This document shows positions 1-8,848 of a stretch of DNA of 64,000 nucleotides, piece by piece. The stretch is taken from NCBI RefSeq assembly GCF_900101385.1, contig NZ_FMZB01000004.1, positions 1 through 64,000 on the forward strand. Reading direction: 5' to 3'. The translations under genes were made by a program, and so were the position numbers. Within the stretch, counting starts at the first letter, position 1; every line of letters begins with the position of its first letter. The DNA is from Terribacillus halophilus. GTDB taxonomy: Bacteria; Bacillota; Bacilli; Bacillales; Amphibacillaceae. The notes beneath the pieces are model-generated. The model searched no databases, was not told the origin of the DNA, and saw only the letters and a list, made by a program, of their open reading frames with translations.

Positions 1-12
1 TCAAACGAAACT

Positions 13-53
13 AAACAACCAATCACCGATACAATATCGGCAATTGGCTGTTT
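13..53. repeat. Imperfect inverted repeat
   Basis: Arms AAACA-CCAAT-CCGAT (13-30) and ATCGG-ATTGG-TGTTT (36-53) pair with small mismatches around a 5-base loop. A second hairpin, CCCTGT/ACAGGG, follows at 68-86. They lie just past the 3' end of the carbonic anhydrase gene and may end its transcript, but neither has a good T-run, so the function is uncertain. Confidence 0.4.
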
Positions 54-102
54 GAAGGTGTTTTGATCCCTGTCTCAATAACAGGGGTCAGTCCCCATTT
101 TG

Positions 103-681
103 TCAGTTGGTTTTTTCATATCCATTTTTGACGACGGTCAATTCACCAGTTGCCGGATCGATCACTAAAGCATGCACTGGTACTTGTTTTGGAAGCAATG
201 GATGGTTCGCAATCAAGGAAGCACTGCTTGCTACAGATTCTTCGACACTGTTGAAGCCGTCGAACCATGTATTGGCAATATCTTCACTGGAAGATTGGCG
301 CAAGTATGTCTCGACATCTCCGCCTTGCCTGCCGATTTGTTCGAGCAAGTCTGTACCATGAAGATGGTGCATGCCGCAGTCTTTGTGTCCAATAACAAAG
401 ACTTCTTCACCCTTCAAGGCATGGATGGCTACTAAAATACTTTTCATGGCACTATCAGAAGTGTCAACGAGCATTGCACCTGCATTCTGGATCATTTTTG
501 CATCACCATTTTTGAGATTGAGTGCTTTGGGAAGCAGTTCAAGCAAACGGGCATCCATACATGTCAGGATGACAGCTTTCCTGGAAGGGAACTTGTCTGT
601 TTCATATTGTGCATATTCTTTGTCTTCTACGAATTTTTGGTTATGAACCAAGATGTCATCTAATAACATAGACCGTGACAC
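103..681 (-). CDS. Beta-type carbonic anhydrase
   Basis: Predicted zinc enzyme that interconverts CO2 and bicarbonate in the cytoplasm. The 192-residue protein carries the beta-class metal site: Cys41 and Asp43 in a CMDAR motif, and His99 and Cys102 in HKDCGM. It belongs to the short, single-domain bacterial type, comparable to B. subtilis YtiB. The ATG is preceded by a GGAGTG-type ribosome site. The gene stands alone and is read away from the bmrCD operon. The metal ligands make the family assignment firm; the physiological role is inferred from the family. Confidence 0.9.
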   Translation of the reverse strand: MSRSMLLDDILVHNQKFVEDKEYAQYETDKFPSRKAVILTCMDARLLELLPKALNLKNGDAKMIQNAGAMLVDTSDSAMKSILVAIHALKGEEVFVIGHKDCGMHHLHGTDLLEQIGRQGGDVETYLRQSSSEDIANTWFDGFNSVEESVASSASLIANHPLLPKQVPVHALVIDPATGELTVVKNGYEKTN

Positions 682-767
682 TCCTTTTTTTTGTTATCTT
701 CTTTAGTTTATCATACCAGGGCAATTGTTTATCTATTGCCTATTAATCAAATTATTTGAAAATATCG

Positions 768-797
768 TTGACCTTTTTTGACCGGTATGTATATACT
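768..797 (+). promoter_or_regulatory. Sigma-A-type promoter of the bmrCD leader
   Basis: TTGACC (768-773) and TATACT (792-797) are separated by 18 bases, about 40 bases upstream of the leader peptide start. TTGACC is repeated at 778-783. Assigned from consensus and position. Confidence 0.6.
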
Positions 798-836
798 TAT
801 TATGCATAAAATAACAATTGGAAGGAGGAACCCAAA

Positions 837-908
837 ATGAACAAGCGGACAATAGTTTTCAAGGCCAATTTCATAGTGGGCAGCTCCTCCTTTGTTCGGT
901 ACTTTTAG
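837..908 (+). CDS. BmrB-like leader peptide (23 aa)
   Basis: A 23-codon ORF starting MNKRTIVFKANF and ending SFVRYF, placed 7 bases after a strong GGAAGGAGG ribosome site and between the promoter and an intrinsic terminator. In B. subtilis, bmrCD is preceded by the leader peptide BmrB, whose translation controls transcription by ribosome-mediated attenuation in response to ribosome-targeting antibiotics. Position, ribosome site and the terminator behind it suggest the same role here. The peptide is shorter than I remember BmrB being, so orthology rests on arrangement rather than alignment. Confidence 0.65.
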   Translation: MNKRTIVFKANFIVGSSSFVRYF

Positions 909-967
909 AAGTTTGACTTTTTCTGGACGGAGTCTGCCGCATATCGCTTGCTGCATACTTCCAAGAA

Positions 968-999
968 CGTGTACGTCTGCGGGCGTGCGCGTTTTTTTT
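968..999 (+). terminator. Intrinsic terminator acting as attenuator of bmrCD
   Basis: A 10-bp stem (968-977 with 982-991, including three G-T pairs) closes a TGCG loop and is followed directly by eight Ts (992-999). It lies about 180 bases before bmrC and just after the leader peptide, so it should stop most transcripts before the transporter genes unless an antiterminator forms. Confidence 0.8.
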
Positions 1000-1078
1000 A
1001 TGCGCAAAATGAAAGGTTTGTTGATATTAGCCCCTGAATCCCGGGTTTTTATCATAACAAGAAAAAGGAGGAAGGGCT

Positions 1079-1132
1079 ATGCTGAACGTACAGACAAGAA
1101 AATGGGAAGAAGATTGGAATGATGATGGTTAG
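1079..1132 (+). CDS. Second small ORF in the bmrCD leader (17 aa)
   Basis: Seventeen codons beginning MLNVQTRKW and rich in Trp, Asp and Glu, behind a near-perfect AAGGAGG (1065-1071) with 7-base spacing. It lies between the attenuator and bmrC. The ribosome site is stronger than that of bmrC itself, which suggests real translation, perhaps to couple translation or keep the mRNA open. I recognise no family. Confidence 0.45.
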   Translation: MLNVQTRKWEEDWNDDG

Positions 1133-1175
1133 CTGAACCGTATGGACAAATTCGTGAGAGAAGGTTGGGGACAGC

Positions 1176-2927
1176 ATGTTTGATGTGTTAAAGAAATTGG
1201 ATTGGTTTTTTCTTAAATACTGGAAGCGATATACGATTGCGATTATCGCCCTTATACTAGCCAGCTTGATCGGTCTGATTCCGCCAAAACTGATCGGTCT
1301 GACCATTGATGAGATCAATTATAACGCGCTGACTTCGGAAAGAATCTGGCAGGTTATCGGATTGTTCCTGTTGCTGATTGTTTTGCACTATGTCATTTCC
1401 TATGTGTGGGATTATACACTGTTCAGCGGATCCGCGATCCTGGAGAGATTAATGCGTTCCAAGCTGATGGGACATTTCTTCCGTATGACTCCTACATTCT
1501 TCGATAAGAAAAAAGTAGGGGACTTAATGGCGCAAGGCACAAATGATTTGAGGGCCATCTATCTGACGAGCGGGTTTGGGGTACTGACGTTGGTGGATTC
1601 AAGTATTTTTATGCTCATGATCATTGCCATTATGGGATTTTCGATTAGCTGGGAACTGACGCTGGTTGCCCTCATCCCGATGCCTATCATGGCCATTGTG
1701 ATGCATAAATATGGAGGGGCAATCAATGAACGGTTTACAGAAGCCCAGGAAGCTTTCGGTAACTTGAATAATGAAGTGCTGGAATCCATCCGCGGAATCC
1801 GGGTAACACGGGCATTCGTTCAAGAAAAGCAAGATGAACAGCGATTTCAGGATATGACGGAAGATGTTTATCAGAAGAATATCAAGGTAGCGAAGATCGA
1901 TGCGTTATTCGAACCGACAATGAAAGTGCTTGTCGGGCTTTCTTACACGATTGGAATCGGCTATGGCGCCTTGCTCGTCTTTCAAAATGAAATTACATTA
2001 GGGAATCTAGTATCGTTCAATATGTACCTTGGGATGCTTATTTGGCCGATGTTTGCTGTAGGTGAATTGATCAATGTCCTGCAGCGGGGGAATGCATCCT
2101 TGGATCGTGTCAATACGACGCTTGATTATCCAGCCGATGTAATCGACCCCAAACAGCCTGTGGATCAACAGCGGCCGGGAGATATTGTGTTTGATAGCGC
2201 AAGTTTCTCTTACCCAGGCAATGATACGGAGCGCCTCCATGACATCACCCTTGAAATCAAGCAGGGGACGACGCTTGGTGTCGTCGGGAAAACAGGAGCC
2301 GGCAAATCGACATTGTTCAAACAGCTGCTCCGTCAATATCCACCTGGGAAGGGGCGACTACAACTTGGAGGCACTCCGATTGACCGGTTCGCTTTGGAGA
2401 AGACGCGCAGCTGGATCGGTTATGTACCACAAGAACAAATTCTCTTTTCGAAAACGATTCGGGAGAACATACGATATGGGAAACAAGATGCATCCGATGA
2501 AGAAATTTTCCGTGTCATGGAGCTTGCCCATTTTCTTACGGATATCCAGAGCCTTCCTGAAGGTTTGGATACAAAAGTAGGGGAAAGCGGGGTAACGCTT
2601 TCTGGGGGACAAAAACAGCGTGTTGCTCTGGCGCGTGCTTTTATCAAGAACCCGGAAATATTGATTTTGGATGATTCCATGAGTGCAGTCGATGGAAAAA
2701 CCGAAGCCAATATCATCGAACATTTGAAGCAAGAGCGCCAGGATAAAACGACTATCATCGCAGCCCATCGTCTTTCGGCTGTCAAGCATGCAGAACAAAT
2801 CATCGTGCTTGAGGCTGGAAGCATCATAGAGCGCGGTACACACGAAGAGCTGCTTGCAGCAAATGGCTGGTATGCAAGCCAGTATCATTTGCAGCAGCTG
2901 GAGGATAAGGAGGTTATCTCCTCATGA
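1176..2927 (+). CDS. bmrC: Multidrug ABC exporter half, BmrC (YheI) type
   Basis: One half of a heterodimeric exporter in the cytoplasmic membrane. About 310 residues of six-helix membrane domain precede a nucleotide-binding domain with Walker A GKTGAGKST (371-379), signature LSGGQKQR (from 475) and Walker B ILILDD (495-500). Position 500 is Asp where active ABC ATPases have the catalytic Glu, the known degenerate site of BmrC. Its 583 residues fit the family. The stop overlaps the start of bmrD by four bases, so the two are translationally coupled. Expression is probably controlled by the upstream leader peptide and attenuator. Confidence 0.9.
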   Translation: MFDVLKKLDWFFLKYWKRYTIAIIALILASLIGLIPPKLIGLTIDEINYNALTSERIWQVIGLFLLLIVLHYVISYVWDYTLFSGSAILERLMRSKLMGHFFRMTPTFFDKKKVGDLMAQGTNDLRAIYLTSGFGVLTLVDSSIFMLMIIAIMGFSISWELTLVALIPMPIMAIVMHKYGGAINERFTEAQEAFGNLNNEVLESIRGIRVTRAFVQEKQDEQRFQDMTEDVYQKNIKVAKIDALFEPTMKVLVGLSYTIGIGYGALLVFQNEITLGNLVSFNMYLGMLIWPMFAVGELINVLQRGNASLDRVNTTLDYPADVIDPKQPVDQQRPGDIVFDSASFSYPGNDTERLHDITLEIKQGTTLGVVGKTGAGKSTLFKQLLRQYPPGKGRLQLGGTPIDRFALEKTRSWIGYVPQEQILFSKTIRENIRYGKQDASDEEIFRVMELAHFLTDIQSLPEGLDTKVGESGVTLSGGQKQRVALARAFIKNPEILILDDSMSAVDGKTEANIIEHLKQERQDKTTIIAAHRLSAVKHAEQIIVLEAGSIIERGTHEELLAANGWYASQYHLQQLEDKEVISS

Positions 2928-4957
2928 AGAAAGATACGACGGAACGAAGATTATTCAAATATGCATTAAGTAATAAGAAGACGATCAATATCGGACTCGT
3001 CTGCCTGCTCATTGCAGTGGTGCTCGAGCTGGCAGGTCCGTTGATCGCTGCTCGAATAATCGACCATCACATCCTTGGAATCGAGTCCACTTGGTATGAG
3101 GTGGAAAACAAGTCCGACCATACAGTTGATTACGCGGGAAAGACTTATATCCGTTCGGATGAGCTTGTCTCGAAAGCAGATGCCATCTCAGAAGTAACCA
3201 TCATGCAAATCGGCAGGTATTTTTATTTTGCAGATGGCGCTTTACCTTTGGAAGGTTCCAAATCCTATGGAGATGGCATGATAACGGTGGATGGTCCTCA
3301 AGGGATAGAAGAAGCAGCGGGAACGAGGCTTTCTGCTGGGGATTTATATGAATTTTTCAGGCCGCAATTCCAGCCGATCATCATCTTGCTGATCGTGTAT
3401 GCAGCACTTTTGTTCATTGCGGCAATATTTCAGTTTTGGAAGACATTCCTGCTCCAGCAAGCATCCAATAAAATCGTACGAACAATGCGCAATGAAATTT
3501 TTGCTCATACGCAGCGTGTCCCGATCAATTATTATGTGGATCGCCCAGCGGGAACGATCGTTGCGAGGATCACCAACGATACAGAAGCAATCCGTGATTT
3601 ATATGAACGGGTACTGGCAACATTTGTGACAAGTTTCGTTTATATGGGTGGTATCTTTGTCGCGATGTTCGTCCTGAATGCCAAACTCGCTGCCATTTGC
3701 TTACTCGTGATTCCGATTTTTTGGGCTTGGATGAAGGTATATAAGTATTTTGGTACGAAATACAATAAAGTCGTCCGGAAAACAGTCAGTGAGATTAACG
3801 GAAGTATTAACGAATCTATCCAGGGTATGCCGATCATCCAGGCGTTCAACCGAGAGCAAAAGACAAAAGAAGAATTCGAAGTGCTCAATACGCGGAACTT
3901 CATCTATCAGCGTAAGCTGATGAAATTAAGTGCCCTGACGTCCCATAACTTGGTGACAGTGCTGCGTAACCTAGCTTTTGTCGCGTTCATTTGGTATTTC
4001 GGAGGTGCTGCCGTGACCGGTGGTTCCATCGTTACCGTAGGTGTGCTTTACGCATTTGTCGATTACTTGAACCGTTTGTTCAATCCGATTACGGATGCAG
4101 TGAACCAGCTGCCGCTTCTGGAACAGGCGCGTGTCGCTGCTTCGCGGGTATTCCAGCTGCTCGATGAATCAGGGGAAGATGTGGATTCTCAAGCCAAGCG
4201 CGAAAAAAACCGAGGTGAAATAGCTTTCGAGCATGTCAGTTTCGCTTATAATGATAAAGATTATGTGCTGAAAGATTTAAGTTTTCAGGTGAAAAGCGGG
4301 CAGACGGCTGCATTCGTTGGTCATACTGGTTCTGGAAAAAGTTCCATCATGAATTTACTATTCCGGTTTTATGATCATCAAGAAGGCAAAATAACGATTG
4401 ATGGTTTCGATACAAAAGAAATGTCGCGACAGCAAGTCCGCAGTAGTATGGGCATCGTGCTGCAGGATCCATTCCTTTTCACCGGAACGATCTTGACGAA
4501 TGTGACGATGAACAATCCGGATATTTCTCGGGAAATGGCTATCGAGGCATTGAAAGCGGTCGGTGCGGAGCAATTTATTTCCAAACTGCCGAAACAATAC
4601 GATGAACCAGTCAAAGAAGGCGGAGCCACGCTATCCATGGGAGAACGGCAGCTTGTATCCTTTGCGAGGGCATTGGCTTTTAATCCGTCCATTTTGATAC
4701 TGGATGAAGCGACAGCCAATATCGATACGGAAACGGAGGCAATCATCCAGCGTGCATTGGACGTATTGAAACAAGGCAGGACAACATTGGTCATCGCACA
4801 TCGACTTTCGACTATCATGCACGCTGACCAGATTTTTGTCCTGGATCAAGGGAAGATATTGGAACATGGCAATCATATGTCCCTATTGGAGAAGCAGGGA
4901 CAATATTATCAGATGCATTTGATGCAGCAGAGCAGTATAAAGCGTTCAGCTGGTTGA
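2924..4957 (+). CDS. bmrD: Multidrug ABC exporter half, BmrD (YheH) type
   Basis: Partner subunit of BmrC. The 677-residue protein has an unusually long extracytoplasmic insertion (about residues 50-140) between the first two membrane helices, a hallmark of BmrD, then the remaining helices and an ATPase domain with Walker A GHTGSGKSS, signature LSMGERQ and Walker B ILILDEATANID. The catalytic Glu (about 595) is present, so this half supplies the active-site Glu missing from BmrC. ATGA overlap with bmrC; an intrinsic terminator follows directly. The family exports structurally varied drugs; the natural substrate is unknown. Confidence 0.9.
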   Translation: MKKDTTERRLFKYALSNKKTINIGLVCLLIAVVLELAGPLIAARIIDHHILGIESTWYEVENKSDHTVDYAGKTYIRSDELVSKADAISEVTIMQIGRYFYFADGALPLEGSKSYGDGMITVDGPQGIEEAAGTRLSAGDLYEFFRPQFQPIIILLIVYAALLFIAAIFQFWKTFLLQQASNKIVRTMRNEIFAHTQRVPINYYVDRPAGTIVARITNDTEAIRDLYERVLATFVTSFVYMGGIFVAMFVLNAKLAAICLLVIPIFWAWMKVYKYFGTKYNKVVRKTVSEINGSINESIQGMPIIQAFNREQKTKEEFEVLNTRNFIYQRKLMKLSALTSHNLVTVLRNLAFVAFIWYFGGAAVTGGSIVTVGVLYAFVDYLNRLFNPITDAVNQLPLLEQARVAASRVFQLLDESGEDVDSQAKREKNRGEIAFEHVSFAYNDKDYVLKDLSFQVKSGQTAAFVGHTGSGKSSIMNLLFRFYDHQEGKITIDGFDTKEMSRQQVRSSMGIVLQDPFLFTGTILTNVTMNNPDISREMAIEALKAVGAEQFISKLPKQYDEPVKEGGATLSMGERQLVSFARALAFNPSILILDEATANIDTETEAIIQRALDVLKQGRTTLVIAHRLSTIMHADQIFVLDQGKILEHGNHMSLLEKQGQYYQMHLMQQSSIKRSAG

Positions 4958-4960
4958 CGA

Positions 4961-4992
4961 AAAGCCGTCCTGAATATACAGGATGGCTTTTT
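4961..4992 (+). terminator. Terminator of bmrCD
   Basis: AAGCCGTCCTG and CAGGATGGCTT pair (one G-T) around a 6-base loop and run into TTTTT, directly after the bmrD stop. Confidence 0.85.
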
Positions 4993-5164
4993 CATGCGCT
5001 TTATTGTTGCAGAGATTTAATTTTTTTGTAATTATTTTGAGAAGCAGCTTTCTATCCGGGTGTTGTATGATAGGCATATTGGTGAAGTATTGGAGTAAGT
5101 CATATGTCATATATAAAAATCACAAATGAACTGATACGAAATTTACAAATGAATTTAACTCGTT

Positions 5165-5193
5165 ACACCCGAAAATTACAATTATGTTACGAA
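5165..5193 (+). promoter_or_regulatory. Candidate SigI-dependent autoregulatory promoter
   Basis: ACACCC (5165-5170) and CGAA (5190-5193) lie 19 bases apart, close before sigI. SigI-family promoters have a C-rich -35 and a CGAA/CGTA-like -10, so this is a plausible self-activated promoter. An ACAAATGAA direct repeat lies just upstream. Assigned by eye. Confidence 0.4.
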
Positions 5194-5221
5194 AAATATA
5201 GAAGGCTGGAGGTGATAGGTC

Positions 5222-5953
5222 TTGTATCTACGCCAGTCTAATGATCCTAACCGCGGAAAATTAGAAGAACAGATCAAACAAGTGCAGGCCGGGAATACCG
5301 AGATGCAGAATGAGCTGATCGAGAGCTATCAGCCATTTATAGCGAAATCTGTTTCCGAGGTTTGCCGCAGATTTATCGATCCATCCAAGGATGAAGAATT
5401 CAGCATCGGCCTTTCTGCTTTCAATGAAGCGATGCTTGCTTATGCCGATGACAAAGGGAGCTCCTTCCTTTCATTTGCCAAGCTCGTAATCAAACGAAAG
5501 ACGATTGACTATATCAGACGGGAGCAGATCCGTCTTCCCGCTGCTTCTTTGGATGAGTTGTATGAAGATGATAGTGAGAATCCACGTGAAGCGGAAGCAG
5601 CACAAACAGCTTATATTCAGGAAACGGAAACATGGTATCGCCGGGCTGAGATAGAGGAATATGATAGGAAATTGAAAGAGTTTAAACTTTCGTTTCAAGA
5701 GTTGATCCATGTCGCACCAAAGCACCGTGATGCCAGGGAATCGGCAATCGAAGCAGCAAAGATTCTTCATGCAGATTGTGAGATGCGGGATTATGTGAAT
5801 AGAAAGAAGAAAATCCCCATTAAACAACTCGTCGAAAAGGTATCAGTAAGCAAGAAGACATTAGAAAGGAATAGGAAGTATATCCTCGCCATTTTCATCA
5901 TTCTCAGCGAGGACTATATCTACCTGAAGGATTATATGAAGGGGGTGAGTTAG
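5222..5953 (+). CDS. sigI: RNA polymerase sigma factor SigI
   Basis: Alternative sigma-70-type factor that directs RNA polymerase to heat- and envelope-stress promoters in B. subtilis; relatives in clostridia sense polysaccharides. The N-terminal part (about 20-110) resembles sigma region 2, with FLSFAKLVIKRKTIDYIRREQ as the core-binding and -10 helix; the C-terminal part (about 190-235) is a divergent helix-turn-helix. 243 residues fit the family. The start is TTG at 5222, five bases after GGAGGTGAT. Its stop overlaps the rsgI start by one base, as expected for a sigma/anti-sigma operon. Confidence 0.9.
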   Translation: MYLRQSNDPNRGKLEEQIKQVQAGNTEMQNELIESYQPFIAKSVSEVCRRFIDPSKDEEFSIGLSAFNEAMLAYADDKGSSFLSFAKLVIKRKTIDYIRREQIRLPAASLDELYEDDSENPREAEAAQTAYIQETETWYRRAEIEEYDRKLKEFKLSFQELIHVAPKHRDARESAIEAAKILHADCEMRDYVNRKKKIPIKQLVEKVSVSKKTLERNRKYILAIFIILSEDYIYLKDYMKGVS

Positions 5954-7155
5954 TGAAAAGAGGAGTCGTCGTCAAGCAAAGCCGCCGGAGCACCATCGTG
6001 CTTACCAGTGAAGGAACATTCCAGGAAATCAGTATGCAAGAACAGGCAGAGATCGGACAAGAAGTCGAATTCAGTGCACAGGAACTAGTCAGAAGAACAA
6101 GAATCAGACATTGGACGCCATCTATGAAGGATTTCATGCGCGTAGCCGTGTTGGTACTTGTATTTGTGCTGGCATTATTCCCTGTTTATTCCTGGTACAA
6201 TGGCAACAAAGCATACGCATATGTCAGCCTCGATTTCAATCCGAGCATTGAATTGAAGGTCAATAATCGTATGGATGTTGTCTCTGTGGCTGCTTTGAAT
6301 GAAGATGCGAAAAAGGTACTCGCTGCTCTGAATGATTGGCAGGGTGAACCTGTCGAAAAGGTTGCTGCCAGTATTTTGCGTAAATCGAGTGATTTAGGTC
6401 TTTTAACTGACTCGGAAAGTATTATCATAGGTGTCAATTATATAGATACCAAGCAGGAAGATAAGCAGTTGACCAGTATATTGGAAGGTTCGGTCAACAC
6501 ATTCAACAATACATTACATATCGCCTCCTTCCAGGTGCCCGATAAGGTACGCCAAACAGCTCAGGATGAGCATAAATCAATGAATGAAATCATGGCACAG
6601 ACCATTCTTGAGGGGAATTCATCCCAGTCTGATTCAGCTCTTACACAATCGGATTCAGCCATTATAAAAGATTTCTATAAAGATGATGTGAAAGAACAAG
6701 GAGCAGAGCAAGATGAGACTTCCAAAAAGAAGAAGGATGACATGGATGCAAAGCCTGCCTCTGCTGTCGTGAAACAATCCGTGAAAGAGAGAGAAGATAC
6801 GGATGTCGATTTGGCTGACGAACCTAGCGGAGAGCCTCAGGAGGCCAATCAATCCGAAGCAGCAAAAAAACAACTGAAAGAAGAAAAGAAACAGGCAAAA
6901 GAAACGGAAAAGCAGGCGAGAAAAGCGGAAAAAATGCAGGAGAAGGCGAATAGGAAATCAGCGGCCGCTGAAAAAGAAAGAAACGACATGAAGAGTCACA
7001 ACAATTCGGATGAGAATAAACCTCGTGGTAAGGAAAAAGAGAAAACATATGGCCATGACAAGCAGGAACATAAAAAGAAACCCACGCCTCCCGGACATCA
7101 AGACAGAAGAAATGAAGATGATAAAGATAAAAAAGCTGTTTCCGAAAAAAACTGA
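5953..7155 (+). CDS. rsgI: Membrane anti-sigma-I factor RsgI
   Basis: Holds SigI inactive at the membrane and releases it on an extracytoplasmic signal. Residues 1-50 form the cytoplasmic sigma-binding domain, about 58-78 a membrane helix, and about 85-210 the conserved outer domain starting AYAYVSLDFNPSIEL; Asn96-Pro97 is the site where RsgI proteins are known to cut themselves. From about 220 to the end the protein is a low-complexity Lys/Glu-rich tail, predicted disordered or coiled, like the B. subtilis protein and unlike the sugar-binding tails of clostridial RsgI. GTG start overlapping sigI. Confidence 0.9.
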   Translation: MKRGVVVKQSRRSTIVLTSEGTFQEISMQEQAEIGQEVEFSAQELVRRTRIRHWTPSMKDFMRVAVLVLVFVLALFPVYSWYNGNKAYAYVSLDFNPSIELKVNNRMDVVSVAALNEDAKKVLAALNDWQGEPVEKVAASILRKSSDLGLLTDSESIIIGVNYIDTKQEDKQLTSILEGSVNTFNNTLHIASFQVPDKVRQTAQDEHKSMNEIMAQTILEGNSSQSDSALTQSDSAIIKDFYKDDVKEQGAEQDETSKKKKDDMDAKPASAVVKQSVKEREDTDVDLADEPSGEPQEANQSEAAKKQLKEEKKQAKETEKQARKAEKMQEKANRKSAAAEKERNDMKSHNNSDENKPRGKEKEKTYGHDKQEHKKKPTPPGHQDRRNEDDKDKKAVSEKN

Positions 7156-7250
7156 TATGACTGAATAGGCTTTTGTTCATAATAGGACTACTTGCATAAT
7201 GGGAAGGGTAAGGATAATAAGGAACTTTTCCGATAGAGAGGGTAGCGGTT

Positions 7251-8813
7251 ATGTCTGAACTTGATTTGTCACAGTTTGAGAAAAAAGTGGTTTTACGAAA
7301 TATCACAGAGTCGGATATCGATCAAATCCTGGATATGCAGAAAGTATGTTTCCCTGGCATGGATCCATGGAAGAAGAGTCATCTGAAAAGCCATATCGAT
7401 ATATTTCCCGAAGGACAGTTCTGCGTGGAATTGGATGGCAAAATCATTGGCAGCTGTTCCAGCTTGATTGTCAATTTTAATGAGTACGATGATCGTCATA
7501 CGTGGGATGACATTACAGATGAAGGTTATATTACCAACCACAATCCGGAGGGTTTCAATTTGTATGGCATCGAGGTCATGGTGCATCCGGAATACCAAGG
7601 AATGAAAATCGGGAAGCGCCTTTATGAAGCGCGTAAGGAATTGGCCGCAGAGATGAATCTGAAAAGCATCATCATTGGTGGAAGGATTCCGAATTATCAC
7701 AAATACAGCCACGAACTGACACCGCGTCAGTATGTCGAGGAAGTGGAAGCACAGAACATCTATGATCCCGTACTGACCTTCCAAATGATGAATGGTTTCC
7801 GTGTTATGCGGATCAACCGCGATTATTTGCCTGATGACAAACAATCAGCAACTTTCGCAACATTGATGGAATGGAATAACATCGAATACCATGCGAAGTC
7901 CAAACGCCATTTCAAAACTGCTTATCCCGTTCGAGTCACGGTCATCCAATATATGATGAAGCAAATCGAATCGTTTGAGGAATTCGCGAGGCAAGTGGAG
8001 TATTATGTGGATGTTGCCTATGATTTCGGATCGGATTTCGCTGTCTTCCCGGAGATTTTCACGACGCAGCTCATGAGTTTCCTCGAAGAAAAGGTACCAT
8101 CCAAAGCGGTTCGGAAATTATCTGAATTCACAGAGCAGTATATTGAACTATTCACAGATTTGGCAGTTCGCTACAATGTCAATATTGTCGGCGGCTCGCA
8201 TTTTGTGGAAGAGGACGATCATATTTATAATATCGCTTATCTATTTCGCCGTGACGGCACGATCGAGAAGCAATATAAAATTCACGTCACACCAAATGAG
8301 AAAAAGTGGTGGGGAATTCAGCCTGGTGATACAGTGAAAGTATTTGATACGGATTGCGGGCGAATTGCAATCCAAATTTGTTATGACATCGAATTCCCGG
8401 AGCTGGCACGTCATGCTGTGGATCAGGGAGCGAATATCATTTTCGTTCCATTCTGTACAGATGACCGCCAAGGATATTTACGTGTTCGATATTGTGCGCA
8501 AGCCCGTGCTGTGGAGAATCAAGTTTATACAGTCATAGCAGGAACAGTCGGTAACTTGACGCAAGTGGAAAATATGGATATTCAATATGCGCAGTCAGGC
8601 ATATTCACGCCTTCCGATTTTGAATTCGCGCGGGATGGAATTGTCGGGGAGTGTCCGCCGAATATCGAGACGGTCGTCGTCGGTGATGTCGATTTAGAGA
8701 TTTTACAGCGCCAGAGAAAAACAGGTACGGTTCGACACCTGCACGATCGCCGTAAGGATTTATTCGAACTGCGATTCAAGAATTTAGAAAGTGAAACGCC
8801 GGAGGATCACTGA
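7251..8813 (+). CDS. yhcX: Fused GNAT acetyltransferase and nitrilase-family hydrolase (YhcX type)
   Basis: Two-domain cytoplasmic protein of 520 residues. Residues about 15-190 form a GNAT acetyltransferase domain with the acetyl-CoA loop around HPEYQGMKIGKRLYEA. Residues about 225-500 form a carbon-nitrogen hydrolase domain with the complete Glu268-Lys343-Cys377 triad (FPEIF, YKIH, ICYDIEFPE). The fusion and length match B. subtilis YhcX, whose substrate I do not know. ATG start behind a weak GAGGGTAG site; a perfect 11-bp hairpin terminator follows. Probably an amidase coupled to N-acetylation, but this is inferred. Confidence 0.88.
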   Translation: MSELDLSQFEKKVVLRNITESDIDQILDMQKVCFPGMDPWKKSHLKSHIDIFPEGQFCVELDGKIIGSCSSLIVNFNEYDDRHTWDDITDEGYITNHNPEGFNLYGIEVMVHPEYQGMKIGKRLYEARKELAAEMNLKSIIIGGRIPNYHKYSHELTPRQYVEEVEAQNIYDPVLTFQMMNGFRVMRINRDYLPDDKQSATFATLMEWNNIEYHAKSKRHFKTAYPVRVTVIQYMMKQIESFEEFARQVEYYVDVAYDFGSDFAVFPEIFTTQLMSFLEEKVPSKAVRKLSEFTEQYIELFTDLAVRYNVNIVGGSHFVEEDDHIYNIAYLFRRDGTIEKQYKIHVTPNEKKWWGIQPGDTVKVFDTDCGRIAIQICYDIEFPELARHAVDQGANIIFVPFCTDDRQGYLRVRYCAQARAVENQVYTVIAGTVGNLTQVENMDIQYAQSGIFTPSDFEFARDGIVGECPPNIETVVVGDVDLEILQRQRKTGTVRHLHDRRKDLFELRFKNLESETPEDH

Positions 8814-8814
8814 A

Positions 8815-8848
8815 GAAGACTCGAGCCATTGTGCTCGAGTCTTCTATT
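8815..8848. terminator. Terminator after yhcX, probably bidirectional
   Basis: Perfect 11-bp stem GAAGACTCGAG (8815-8825) / CTCGAGTCTTC (8834-8844) between two convergent genes. Confidence 0.75.

Noticed and set aside
107-646. Several plus-strand ORFs of 80-90 codons across the carbonic anhydrase gene
   Set aside because: They are antisense shadows of a gene with complete catalytic motifs and have no ribosome sites.
892-1122. A 76-codon plus-strand ORF across the bmrCD leader
   Set aside because: It runs straight through the terminator hairpin and lacks a ribosome site; the two short ORFs fit the signals better.
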